Shown here in pieces: positions 15,747 through 23,835 of a DNA stretch of 36,017 bases. Under the pieces are notes generated by a model. That model was given only the letters and a program-made list of their open reading frames with translations. It made no database searches and was not told where the DNA came from. Source of the stretch: Candidatus Omnitrophota bacterium (GTDB taxonomy: Bacteria > Hinthialibacterota > Hinthialibacteria > Hinthialibacterales > Hinthialibacteraceae); contig QZKN01000016.1 in the NCBI GenBank assembly GCA_003598175.1, forward strand, positions 155,523 through 191,539. The letters run 5' to 3'. How positions within the stretch are numbered: the first letter of the stretch is position 1; each line of letters opens with the position of its first letter. The translations under genes were made by a program, and so were the position numbers.

Positions 15747-16698
15747 ATTCGTTCCACATATGCCGGTGATGGAAGCGGAAGTCGTGGAATTCCTGCGGCT
15801 GCAACGGCATGATGTGATATTCGTGGATTGCACGATCGGGTATGGAGGGCATAGCAATGCGGTTACGCAAACGTTCAATCGACAGGATCGGCTTATCGGC
15901 ATCGATAGAGATGAAGAGGCCATCGCCTATTGCCGAAACCGATTTGCCAACGCCGAGTTTCAAGTACGTTTTCATCGAATCGGATTCGATGATCTCGACC
16001 AGGTCTTCGAAGAAGAAGGAATCGAAGCCGCCGATGCTTTTTTATTCGATTGTGGATTTTCTTCACCTCAAATTGAGCGCCCCGAACGGGGATTCAGCTT
16101 CCTGCGGGACGGACCACTCGATATGCGCATGGATCAGCGGCAGCGGATTTCCGCGCGAGAGCTCATTCATTCGTGGAGTGAGCAGGAATTAGGAGAGATG
16201 TTTAAAAACTATGGCGAAGAGAGATTCGCGCGAAAAATCGCCAAAAGCATCGTCAGAAGGCGGCAGGAATCTCCCATCGAGACCACGCAGGAGTTGGCCG
16301 ATATCGTGATCTCAGCCATTCCGATGCGGTATCGCCATCAGGAAGGGATTCATCCGGCCACACGCGTGTTTCAGGCCATACGAATCATGGTGAATAACGA
16401 ATTGGATGTTTTACGCGTCGGATTGCAGAAAGCGTTGGATCGGTTACGGCCGGGAGGCCGAATCGCCGCCCTTTCGTATCATTCGTTGGAACACCGAATT
16501 ATCAAAGAACGGTTCCGCGAATTTTGCGGACGATGTATTTGTCCACCCGGTTTGCCCCAATGCGGCTGCGGCGCGCGGGCGCAAGGAAGCATCATCACGA
16601 AAAAACCGATGAAACCATGCGCCGCCGAATTGGAGCGCAATATCCGATGCCGAAGCGCACAACTCCGGGTTCTTGAACGCTTCTGGCAATCTCCATAA
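15736..16698 (+). CDS. rsmH: 16S rRNA m4C1402 methyltransferase RsmH (MraW)
   Basis: Methylates N4 of C1402 in 16S rRNA using S-adenosylmethionine; 320 residues, normal length. Motifs in order: HMPVM at the N-terminus, the SAM-binding FVDCTIGYGGHS (about residues 29-40), FDCGFSSPQIERPERGFSF (DLGxSSxQ variant with Cys in place of Leu), GPLDMRMD, HPATRVFQAIRIMVNNEL and SYHSLEHRIIKERF. A four-cysteine patch CGRCICPPGLPQCGCG near residue 265-280 resembles the C-terminal cysteine cluster of many non-proteobacterial homologues. ATG 15736 overlaps mraZ by 11 nt, fitting coupling. Second gene of the dcw cluster, as in most bacteria. Confidence 0.97.
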   Translation: MNIEFVPHMPVMEAEVVEFLRLQRHDVIFVDCTIGYGGHSNAVTQTFNRQDRLIGIDRDEEAIAYCRNRFANAEFQVRFHRIGFDDLDQVFEEEGIEAADAFLFDCGFSSPQIERPERGFSFLRDGPLDMRMDQRQRISARELIHSWSEQELGEMFKNYGEERFARKIAKSIVRRRQESPIETTQELADIVISAIPMRYRHQEGIHPATRVFQAIRIMVNNELDVLRVGLQKALDRLRPGGRIAALSYHSLEHRIIKERFREFCGRCICPPGLPQCGCGARAQGSIITKKPMKPCAAELERNIRCRSAQLRVLERFWQSP

Positions 16699-16755
16699 AC
16701 AAAATCCCGGTCAGATTTAATGTATCGGATTTTCTTATTGCAGGGAAGGTGAATC

Positions 16756-17214
16756 ATGAGAAGGATCACAACGAAAGGGGAACAAGTATACGCCGTTGTC
16801 GTAGTGCGGCTGTTCCTTGGATATATTTGTTTGATCCTGCTATTCAGTGCGGTCATCCTGACCGTACAGGCCTCGATCGAAGAAAAGGAAATTCGCTATC
16901 GGGTGGGGGAAAGAAATTTTGAAAAAATCGATCTACTTCATCAATTGAGTGAACTGGACAACCAAATCAACCGGTTGGAAAGTCTTCAACGCATATCGGG
17001 TTTAATCGAAGAAAATATCCCCATGCTGGGACCGGCCGGCGCTCCGGCCATCGAGTTGAAAGTCCCCGGCTTGACTCGTTATAAGGGAATCGAACATCCC
17101 GCGCCCTATTTTGAAGAAAACCAACGATTTACTGTCCGTTTACGTCGCCAATGGCAAGCCACGATGGAACACGCCCGCAACCAATTGCGAGACTGGATGG
17201 AGCGATCAAAATGA
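16756..17214 (+). CDS. ftsL: FtsL-like division protein
   Basis: A 152-residue bitopic membrane protein. A short basic cytoplasmic N-terminus (MRRITTKGEQ) is followed by one membrane segment (about residues 12-37) and then a heptad-like helical region (about residues 45-80, ending SELDNQINRLESLQRI) that should form a coiled coil. FtsL sequences diverge strongly, so the assignment rests on this layout and on its place between rsmH and ftsI, where ftsL normally sits. FtsL works with FtsB and FtsQ to activate septal FtsW-FtsI synthesis. AAGGTG lies just upstream of ATG 16756. The last codons overlap ftsI by 4 nt (ATGA). The C-terminal 70 residues extend beyond a minimal FtsL. No ftsB is seen. 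Confidence 0.75.
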   Translation: MRRITTKGEQVYAVVVVRLFLGYICLILLFSAVILTVQASIEEKEIRYRVGERNFEKIDLLHQLSELDNQINRLESLQRISGLIEENIPMLGPAGAPAIELKVPGLTRYKGIEHPAPYFEENQRFTVRLRRQWQATMEHARNQLRDWMERSK

Positions 17215-19349
17215 CAGACGCTGAACACACATCCGGATTTCGCATTCTCCTGTTGATGCTCGGTTCCATCGCCATTATTTCGGGATTGATGCTGCGCCTT
17301 TATTATTTGCAAGTGATCAAAGCGGACAGCATGAAAGACCGGAGCAAACCACAACGGACGTATTATCTTTCCCTGCCTCCGACTCGCGGCATGTTGTTGG
17401 ACAGAAATTGGAGAACCCTGGCGGCCAATGCCAAACAAACCGGCAACTATATCGTCATGCTGGACAAGAAGCGCAGCAAAAACGTATCCGAGACGGTTCG
17501 CAACGTCGGAGCGATATTGAATCTCGAGGAAACAGAAATGGAGCGGCACATTACCGCGTTGACACAACCGGATGTAAAGGCGAGAGACCTTAAACGCAAT
17601 GTTTCGGAAGAAATGAAAACCCGACTCATCGAGGCGGATATTCCCGGAATCGTTCTTCGAGATCAACCCGGACGGTTTTATCCCGAAGGACGGTTGGCTT
17701 GTCATTTGATCGGATTCACCGGGAAGGATAACAAAGGCTGGGCGGGACTGGAATATGTCCTGGATGACAAGTTGGAAGTGGCCGAGCGAGTCATCCTGGC
17801 CGAAAAAGACCAGAGCCGGCGTATGCTGGCGGATGAAGACCTCACAACTCTCATGAACCAACGGGTGGACGTGGTCCTGACCATCGATAGTTATATTCAA
17901 TATGTGGTCGAACGAGAATTACAAAAAGTGTGGGAGGAATGTGAAGCCGAAGACGCCAACGCTGTGGTTCTTCACGCAAAAACCGGCGAGATTCTCGCCA
18001 TGGCAACCGTCCCCAACTACGATCCGAATACCTATCAGGACTCTCCGCTCGAAGCGAGAAAAAACCGATTGTTGGCCGAGACATTCGAACCCGGTTCGAT
18101 CCTGAAACCGTTTACGATTATCGCCGCTTTGGACAAAAAAAAGGATGTGGTGACTCCGAACACGATCTTTGATTGTGAAAACGGCTCCTATTATTTCGCC
18201 GGCAATACGATACGCGACGATATCCATCGTTTCGGCAAACTCTCCGTGAGAGACATCCTTGTCCGCTCCAGCAACATCGGAACGGTCAAAATTGCACAAA
18301 CTCTGGGAAACAATGCGGACGATTATAAAAATCAAGCGGCGTACCTGTACGATTATCTAAGGCGATTCGGGTTCAAAGATAAACAATCCGGCGATCCGAA
18401 CACCACAGAACTGCCGTACGAACACAGCGGGATTCTCCCGCCGCCGAATAAATGGCATAAAAGCCGAATCGGCGCGGTTCCATTCGGCCAGGCCATCGCG
18501 ACCAATACCATGATCCTGGCCGGCGCCTATGCCGCCGTCGCCAATCGCGGACTTTATGTCTCTCCCCATGCGATCAAAGGATATCGGGATGTCGACGGCA
18601 TTTTTTACCCGCGGGAACAAGCGCCGCCGGTTCGTATCGTCTCCCAATCCGTTATCGAACAGGTCGTCGATATGATGGTCGCCGTAACGGAAGATCCCGA
18701 AGGAACCGGAACCCGAGTTCGGATTCCCGGTTTTCACATCGCCGGCAAAACCGGCACGGCGCAAAAAGCAATCAATGGCGAGTACGTCAAAGGCAAGCGC
18801 GTCGCTTCCTTTGCCGGTTTTTTCCCGGCGGAAAATCCGCAATTTGTCATTATCGTGGTTGTGGACGAACCTCGCAAAAAAAAGTATGGAGCGGAAGTGG
18901 CCGGACCTACGTGGAAAACCATCGCCGAAGAGCTGATCGCCTATTGGGGAATCACTCCGACGTATCCGAGCGATCCGATGTTGGCGGCAAAGACCCCTCG
19001 CGCGGAGGGGAAAAGAAATGAACGTGAGAGGAAAACCGACGCGGCTTCCCACATCGCTTTACAACTCTTCGGAGTCAATGGCGCCATGCAGATTCCTTCG
19101 CAATGGCATCGCAGCCATTCGCCGGACATCATGCCGAATTTGCTTGGCCGCACGTTGCGGGAAGCCTATGTCGAGCTGGCCATAAACGGGCTATACGCCC
19201 AATTTGTCGGAAATGGGAAAGTCGTCATGCAGGAAATTGCCGCCGGAACCGAGTTGAAAAACCGACAACATGTTGGCGTGATTCACTGTGAACCCATTCT
19301 GACGGATTCCGGTGTGACGGAAACCTTTACATTACTTGCAAAAAATTGA
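17211..19349 (+). CDS. ftsI: Septal penicillin-binding protein FtsI/PBP2-type with C-terminal PASTA domain
   Basis: A class B penicillin-binding transpeptidase that crosslinks septal peptidoglycan; 712 residues. One N-terminal membrane segment (about residues 10-30) precedes the PBP dimerisation domain. The transpeptidase motifs are complete: SxxK as GSILKPF (Ser296, Lys299), SxN as SSN (353-355) and KTG (513-515, GKTGTAQK). Residues about 641-705 form one PASTA-like domain (MPNLLGRTLREAYVELAINGL...), unlike E. coli FtsI but like many non-proteobacterial PBPs. About 55 Lys/Arg-rich and variable residues link it to the catalytic domain. ATG 17211 has GGAG 8 nt upstream and overlaps the ftsL stop as ATGA; the frame is open from 17151, inside ftsL. 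It sits between ftsL and murE as expected. Confidence 0.95.
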   Translation: MTDAEHTSGFRILLLMLGSIAIISGLMLRLYYLQVIKADSMKDRSKPQRTYYLSLPPTRGMLLDRNWRTLAANAKQTGNYIVMLDKKRSKNVSETVRNVGAILNLEETEMERHITALTQPDVKARDLKRNVSEEMKTRLIEADIPGIVLRDQPGRFYPEGRLACHLIGFTGKDNKGWAGLEYVLDDKLEVAERVILAEKDQSRRMLADEDLTTLMNQRVDVVLTIDSYIQYVVERELQKVWEECEAEDANAVVLHAKTGEILAMATVPNYDPNTYQDSPLEARKNRLLAETFEPGSILKPFTIIAALDKKKDVVTPNTIFDCENGSYYFAGNTIRDDIHRFGKLSVRDILVRSSNIGTVKIAQTLGNNADDYKNQAAYLYDYLRRFGFKDKQSGDPNTTELPYEHSGILPPPNKWHKSRIGAVPFGQAIATNTMILAGAYAAVANRGLYVSPHAIKGYRDVDGIFYPREQAPPVRIVSQSVIEQVVDMMVAVTEDPEGTGTRVRIPGFHIAGKTGTAQKAINGEYVKGKRVASFAGFFPAENPQFVIIVVVDEPRKKKYGAEVAGPTWKTIAEELIAYWGITPTYPSDPMLAAKTPRAEGKRNERERKTDAASHIALQLFGVNGAMQIPSQWHRSHSPDIMPNLLGRTLREAYVELAINGLYAQFVGNGKVVMQEIAAGTELKNRQHVGVIHCEPILTDSGVTETFTLLAKN

Positions 19350-19414
19350 TTTGATTTTCGATTTGTGTGGACGATTTCATACGTGTTGAGCTTCTCCGAA
19401 CGAGGAGGAGGCTG

Positions 19415-20893
19415 ATGGTTGAGGGTATAACTGTGTTTCAGAACGTGGATGTATTGAACGTTCGAGGTGGTCTTCCCGCTCGAGTCGTGAACCTGTGCTG
19501 TGATTCACGAACCGTTTGCTCGGGCGATCTGTTTATCGCTCTGCGAGGAGACACGTTCGACGGACATGATTATCTTTCCGACGCGGCCGCTCGCGGCGCC
19601 TGCGGCGCCGTGGTGGAACGTTGGAACGACGCCGTCTCTCTGCCACAAATCCTCGTCGCCGATACGCTGGCTTCTTTGCCGAAGATTGCCGCCAATTTCT
19701 ATTCGCATCCCTCGCGCGCGCTCCGCATAATCGGCGTGACCGGATCGAATGGGAAAACCACATCGACCTATTTTCTGGAATCGATTTGGCGGCACGCGGA
19801 AAACGATATCGCCGTGATCGGCACCATCGAATATCGTATCGGTCGGAAACGTTTGCCGGCGTCGAACACCACGCCGCTTCCGCACGAAATGCAGCGCTTG
19901 CTTCGTACCATCGCCGACGAAGGCATTCGTTGGGTGGTTATGGAAGTGTCCTCCCATGGTTTGGCGTTGCATCGTGTGGACGAAATCGTGTTCACGGCGG
20001 CTTTATTCACCAATCTCTCGCAGGATCATCTCGATTTTCATAAAACCATGAACGCGTATCGAGAAACGAAAACACGGCTGTTCACGAAGTATTTATCGTC
20101 ACACGGGACTGCCGTTTTGAATCTCGACGATGAGGCGGGTAAGCGGATTCACCGCGAAATCGCGGAGAAACAAGTCGTAACCTATTCGGTTCAGGCCAAG
20201 GCGGATATCGTCGCCCGTTCCGTCGCGCTCGGCCTGCAGGATACCACCTTCACGGTGGCGTTTCCCGATGCGGAGCTGCCTATTCGTACTCGCTTTTTAG
20301 GTCTGCACAATGTCTATAACATTCTCGGCGCCGCCGCAACCGCCTGGGCGTGTCGCATTCCCCATGAAGCGATTCGGCAAGGAATTGAACAGACGCCCGC
20401 CGTGCCCGGCCGTTTGGAAATCGTTCCCAACACGATCGGCGCGCAGGTGGTGGTCGATTACTGCCACACGCCCGACGCCATGCAAAAGTGCCTCCAGGCG
20501 CTCCAAACCCTTCCCCATCGACGACTCATCACCGTCTTCGGTTGCGGAGGAGACCGGGACGCCGGCAAACGACCGATGATGGGCGAAATCGCATTACGCT
20601 ACAGCGATCACGTCATCGTGACGTCCGACAATCCTCGGACCGAAGATCCTCTTCGCATCATCCGCGATATCGAAGCCGGTATGACGCACCATCGGGAAAA
20701 ATACAAAGCGATTCCGGATCGCCGGGAAGCGTTACGCCAGGCGATTCGGATGACACAGGAAGAGGACATTCTGCTGATTGCGGGCAAAGGGCACGAAACG
20801 TATCAAATTATCGGTCGTGAAAAATTTCCCTTCGATGACCGGGAAATCGCCAAGGAGTTCTTGATCAATGCCGGGAAGGGAGACGCGCAATAA
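19415..20893 (+). CDS. murE: UDP-MurNAc-L-Ala-D-Glu:meso-diaminopimelate ligase MurE
   Basis: Adds the third stem-peptide residue to the peptidoglycan precursor in the cytoplasm, using ATP; 492 residues. Motifs: CDSRTVCSGDLFIAL in the N-terminal domain, P-loop GVTGSNGKTT (about residues 107-116), NTTPLP, EVSSHGLALHRV, the carbamylated-lysine region YRETKTRLF, and DNPR at 405-408, the signature of meso-diaminopimelate specificity (lysine enzymes differ here). ATG 19415 is chosen over GTG 19367 because GAGGAGG ends 6 nt before it and the extra 16 residues are not family-like. It follows ftsI by 65 nt and is 3 nt from mraY. Normally murF would follow; it is absent here. Confidence 0.96.
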   Translation: MVEGITVFQNVDVLNVRGGLPARVVNLCCDSRTVCSGDLFIALRGDTFDGHDYLSDAAARGACGAVVERWNDAVSLPQILVADTLASLPKIAANFYSHPSRALRIIGVTGSNGKTTSTYFLESIWRHAENDIAVIGTIEYRIGRKRLPASNTTPLPHEMQRLLRTIADEGIRWVVMEVSSHGLALHRVDEIVFTAALFTNLSQDHLDFHKTMNAYRETKTRLFTKYLSSHGTAVLNLDDEAGKRIHREIAEKQVVTYSVQAKADIVARSVALGLQDTTFTVAFPDAELPIRTRFLGLHNVYNILGAAATAWACRIPHEAIRQGIEQTPAVPGRLEIVPNTIGAQVVVDYCHTPDAMQKCLQALQTLPHRRLITVFGCGGDRDAGKRPMMGEIALRYSDHVIVTSDNPRTEDPLRIIRDIEAGMTHHREKYKAIPDRREALRQAIRMTQEEDILLIAGKGHETYQIIGREKFPFDDREIAKEFLINAGKGDAQ

Positions 20894-20896
20894 ATC

Positions 20897-22372
20897 ATGG
20901 CCCTGGAATTACTGTATCCCCTTTCGAAATGGTTTCCGGAATCGCTCGGCGTACTGAACGTCATTAACTATATCACGTTCCGCGCGGCCATGGCGGCCGT
21001 GACAGCCATGATTATCGGCGTATTGCTGGGACCGTATTTCATCGCCTGGTTACGACGGATGAAGATCGGTCAAACGATTCGCGGAGAAGGAATCAAGCCG
21101 CTTTACGATCGGCATAAGGACAAATCGGGCACCCCCACGATGGGCGGCACCTTGATTCTGGCTTCCATCACCATCTCTATTTTATTGTGGGGCAATCTGG
21201 CCAACGAACTCGTCCTGACCTGCCTGATCGTGACGTTGGCCCTGGGCGCTCTCGGTTTTCTCGACGATTATACCAAAATCAAGGAAAAGCAATATCACGG
21301 CGTACGAGCCAAACAAAAACTCATCGTTCAATTTTCCATCGGATTGGCGTTGGGATTTACATTGTATATGTTTCATCCACTGATCAGTCCGCCGCTGGTT
21401 CGGATCAGCGATTTCAAGGATATCTCCGCCTTTACGGTGACTTTACACAAGGCGGCGACTCCTCTTTCTCGTTTTCTGCGGGAAAACATGTCCAAAGAAA
21501 CAAGATTGATGTTAAATGACGACGAAAGCGCCATCCCTCCTTCCCCCGCACTACAGCGATCGTTGGTTGAAGATATGAATCGGCTGATTCAATGGAACTC
21601 TCTCTACTCCGAGGAACGCCTGCAAGGAATTCGGTTGAGCGAGGAAACGATGGCGCTCGTGCAAAGCAAACCGCAAGAGTATGGGTTGCTTCGCCTCAAT
21701 CGGATGATTTTGGAAGAGGCGTTTCCGCAACTGATCACACAACGGCGGGATCGGCCTTACGACCTTCCATTTCCTTTTTTCAAAAACGTATTTCTCACAC
21801 TTGGCATTTTGTATATTCCATTTGTAGCGCTCGTAATTACCAGCGCATCCAACGCGGTCAATCTTACGGACGGGTTGGACGGGCTGGCCAGCGGGTGCAT
21901 CATCATCGCCACGTTGGCGTTTGCCGCCCTGACGTACATCGTCGGCCGAACGGATTGGAGTTCATATCTGGGCATTATTTATGTGCCTCGCAGCGGGGAA
22001 CTTTGCGTGTTCGCCATGGCGGTCGTGGGAGCGACAATGGCTTTTTTGTGGTACAACGCGCATCCGGCGCAAGTGTTTATGGGCGACACGGGATCATTGG
22101 CTTTGGGCGGGGCCTTAAGCACGATGGCCGTATTGATCAAACAGGAATTGTTGCTTTTCATCATCGGCGGGGTGTTCGTCATGGAAGCCTGTTCGGTGAT
22201 TTTACAGGTCGTTTCCTTTCGCTGGCGAAAGGGAAAACGAATCTTTCTGATGGCGCCGTTGCACCATCATTTCGAAATGAAAGGATGGTCGGAAACGACC
22301 ATCGTCGTGAGATTTTGGATCCTGGCCGCCATTTTCGCCTTTATCGGTCTGGCGACATTAAAGGTGAGATGA
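20897..22372 (+). CDS. mraY: Phospho-MurNAc-pentapeptide translocase MraY with large extra loop
   Basis: Transfers phospho-MurNAc-pentapeptide to undecaprenyl phosphate, making lipid I at the inner membrane. At 491 residues it is about 130 longer than E. coli MraY (360). Family motifs are intact: KSGTPTMGG, the catalytic-region FLDDYTK (Asp123, Asp124), NAVNLTDGLDGLA, FMGDTGSLALGG (Asp397) and APLHHHFEMKGW; the ending IGLATLKVR matches E. coli. The extra sequence lies about residues 170-290, between FTLYMFHPLI and PFPFFKNVF. It is a hydrophilic, probably helical segment (ENMSKETRLML...EDMNRLIQWNSLYSEERL). The equivalent loop in known MraY structures is periplasmic. ATG 20897 is 3 nt past the murE stop, so translation is probably coupled. 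It is an insertion without disruption of the frame. Confidence 0.95.
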   Translation: MALELLYPLSKWFPESLGVLNVINYITFRAAMAAVTAMIIGVLLGPYFIAWLRRMKIGQTIRGEGIKPLYDRHKDKSGTPTMGGTLILASITISILLWGNLANELVLTCLIVTLALGALGFLDDYTKIKEKQYHGVRAKQKLIVQFSIGLALGFTLYMFHPLISPPLVRISDFKDISAFTVTLHKAATPLSRFLRENMSKETRLMLNDDESAIPPSPALQRSLVEDMNRLIQWNSLYSEERLQGIRLSEETMALVQSKPQEYGLLRLNRMILEEAFPQLITQRRDRPYDLPFPFFKNVFLTLGILYIPFVALVITSASNAVNLTDGLDGLASGCIIIATLAFAALTYIVGRTDWSSYLGIIYVPRSGELCVFAMAVVGATMAFLWYNAHPAQVFMGDTGSLALGGALSTMAVLIKQELLLFIIGGVFVMEACSVILQVVSFRWRKGKRIFLMAPLHHHFEMKGWSETTIVVRFWILAAIFAFIGLATLKVR

Positions 22373-22479
22373 AACGGAAAGGATGGGTACTTCCATGTAT
22401 CGTTTCTTATTTTCTATTTTTGATGTTTTTATTTCGTACCCGACTCGATCTCCTCACGGAGAAAGGGCTCCAGGGTTGA
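22369..22479 (+). CDS. Putative 36-residue single-span membrane protein
   Basis: A short ORF whose ATG overlaps the mraY stop as ATGA, the arrangement used for coupled translation. The product starts basic (MKRKGW), has one hydrophobic segment (LPCIVSYFLFLMFLF) and a charged tail (RTRLDLLTEKGLQG). I know no matching family. It occupies the place where murD usually lies. It is in the +3 frame that also runs as a shadow under mraY, so it could be chance; the coupling and membrane-protein shape are the only support. Confidence 0.35.
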   Translation: MKRKGWVLPCIVSYFLFLMFLFRTRLDLLTEKGLQG

Positions 22480-22514
22480 GGGTGACTGTCTCGAATGGCG
22501 GGACGGTTCACAAG

Positions 22515-22540
22515 AAAGAGGGCCACGGAGGGCGCTCTTT
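22515..22540 (+). other. Imperfect hairpin in the mraY-ftsW gap
   Basis: AAAGAGGGC (22515-22523) pairs with GCGCTCTTT (22532-22540) with one mismatch, across an 8-nt loop CACGGAGG. It lies about 100 bp before ftsW. It resembles an attenuator or weak terminator, but only two Ts follow the stem (TTTTA including stem bases). The 160-bp gap holds no other recognised element. Confidence 0.35.
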
Positions 22541-22639
22541 TATGAAAATCACGCCTCGAAGGTGAACGGTCGTTTCACCATCGCGGTTTGTCATAAAGTG
22601 GGAATCCATCGTGAAACAACGGGATCAGGAGAAATAACC

Positions 22640-23800
22640 GTGAAAAATACGGGATCAATCGTCATCGGCAGCCTGTTCGTATTTACGTTGTCGCTGATCA
22701 TGCTCGGCCTGATCATGGTTCTCAGTTCCAGCCAGGGACTGATTACGTCCGACAGTCCCGATTCGAACGTCTACGAATATATGGGCAAACAGCTCATGTG
22801 GTTCAGCATCGGTCTGGCAGCCATGTTCTTCTTTTTCAGCTACGACTACAACAACTGGGAACGAAAAGCTCGTTGGCTGATGCTGATTTCCGCCGTGTTA
22901 CTGATCGCCTTGTTCACGCCGCTGTCACGCGAAATCAATTATGCGCGCCGCTGGTTGATTATTTTCGGGTTTCGGTTTCAACCGTCGGATTTCGCCAAAG
23001 TCGCCATCATCATGTACGTCGCCGCGGTGTGGGCGGAAAAACGAGATCAACTCGATTCCTTCTTCAAGGCCGTCTTTTTCCCCATGCTTTTCGTCGGCGC
23101 GCTGCTTCTGTTGATCGTCAAGGAACCCGATCACGGAACCACCTTCATGATCGGCATGGTGGTGATGATCATGTGGTTCGCAGCGGGCGCGCGTCTGTCG
23201 CATCAGCTGCCGGTTTTGACTTTCTTTGCTCTCGGACTGTATTGGGGCATCAAGCATTACCCCTCCTTATCCAATCGGATCAACGCCTGGTTGTATCCGG
23301 AACAGTATCTCGATCGGGAATATTATCAGGTGTATCAGTCCCTGATCGGATTCGCGCATGGCGGCTGGAGCGGCGCGGGACTGGGCAACGGCGTGCAACA
23401 GCTGGGCTTCACTCCGTATCCCTACACCGACTTTATCTTTTCCACCATGGGCGAAGAGTTGGGATTCATTCGTTGCTCGATCGTTTTGGCATTGTACCTT
23501 GGCTTGATCCTGTCCGGATTTGTAATCGCCTATCGCTGCTCGAATCCGTTCGGCCGTTTGTTGGCCGTCGGTTGCACTTCGGCCATCGGCCTGCAAGCCA
23601 TATTGAATATTGCCGTGGTAACCGGCGCGATTCCCACGACAGGAATAGCATTGCCATTTATATCATACGGCGGCTCGTCATTAACGGTCAGTATGGCCAT
23701 GATCGGGCTCTTGATGAATATCGCCAAGGATTCTTTCATCGCGGACAACGTCCCGGTCCGACGAAAAAGGATTGCAAGCCGGCATGGATTTGTTCAATAG
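22640..23800 (+). CDS. ftsW: Lipid II polymerase FtsW (SEDS family)
   Basis: The septal peptidoglycan glycosyltransferase that partners FtsI; 386 residues with about ten membrane segments. The SEDS features are clear: NYARRWLIIFGFRFQPSDFAKVA, KEPDHGTT, the GLGNGVQQLGFTPYPYTDFIFSTMGEELGF loop and the signature GAIPTTGIALPFISYGGSS. I chose GTG 22640 because AGGAGA (22627-22632) is 7 nt upstream; the frame is open back to a GTG at 22562, which would add 26 hydrophilic residues without a binding site. It lies 267 bp after mraY, a wider gap than elsewhere in the cluster, where murD is missing. murG follows. Confidence 0.96.
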   Translation: MKNTGSIVIGSLFVFTLSLIMLGLIMVLSSSQGLITSDSPDSNVYEYMGKQLMWFSIGLAAMFFFFSYDYNNWERKARWLMLISAVLLIALFTPLSREINYARRWLIIFGFRFQPSDFAKVAIIMYVAAVWAEKRDQLDSFFKAVFFPMLFVGALLLLIVKEPDHGTTFMIGMVVMIMWFAAGARLSHQLPVLTFFALGLYWGIKHYPSLSNRINAWLYPEQYLDREYYQVYQSLIGFAHGGWSGAGLGNGVQQLGFTPYPYTDFIFSTMGEELGFIRCSIVLALYLGLILSGFVIAYRCSNPFGRLLAVGCTSAIGLQAILNIAVVTGAIPTTGIALPFISYGGSSLTVSMAMIGLLMNIAKDSFIADNVPVRRKRIASRHGFVQ

Positions 23801-23835
23801 CGAAGCAGAAATTTTGTGAATGGAGTAACGCGGCA

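Noticed and set aside
17106-17900. Minus-strand 264-codon ORF
   Set aside because: Shadow of ftsI, which has a full set of transpeptidase motifs.
22480-22639. Possible murD remnant between mraY and ftsW
   Set aside because: Checked the translated gap; no Mur-ligase motif (P-loop GTNGKTT, HLD) can be seen.
22798-23835. Long N-terminal extension of murG
   Set aside because: Out-of-frame reading under ftsW; MurG motifs start right after TTG 23836.
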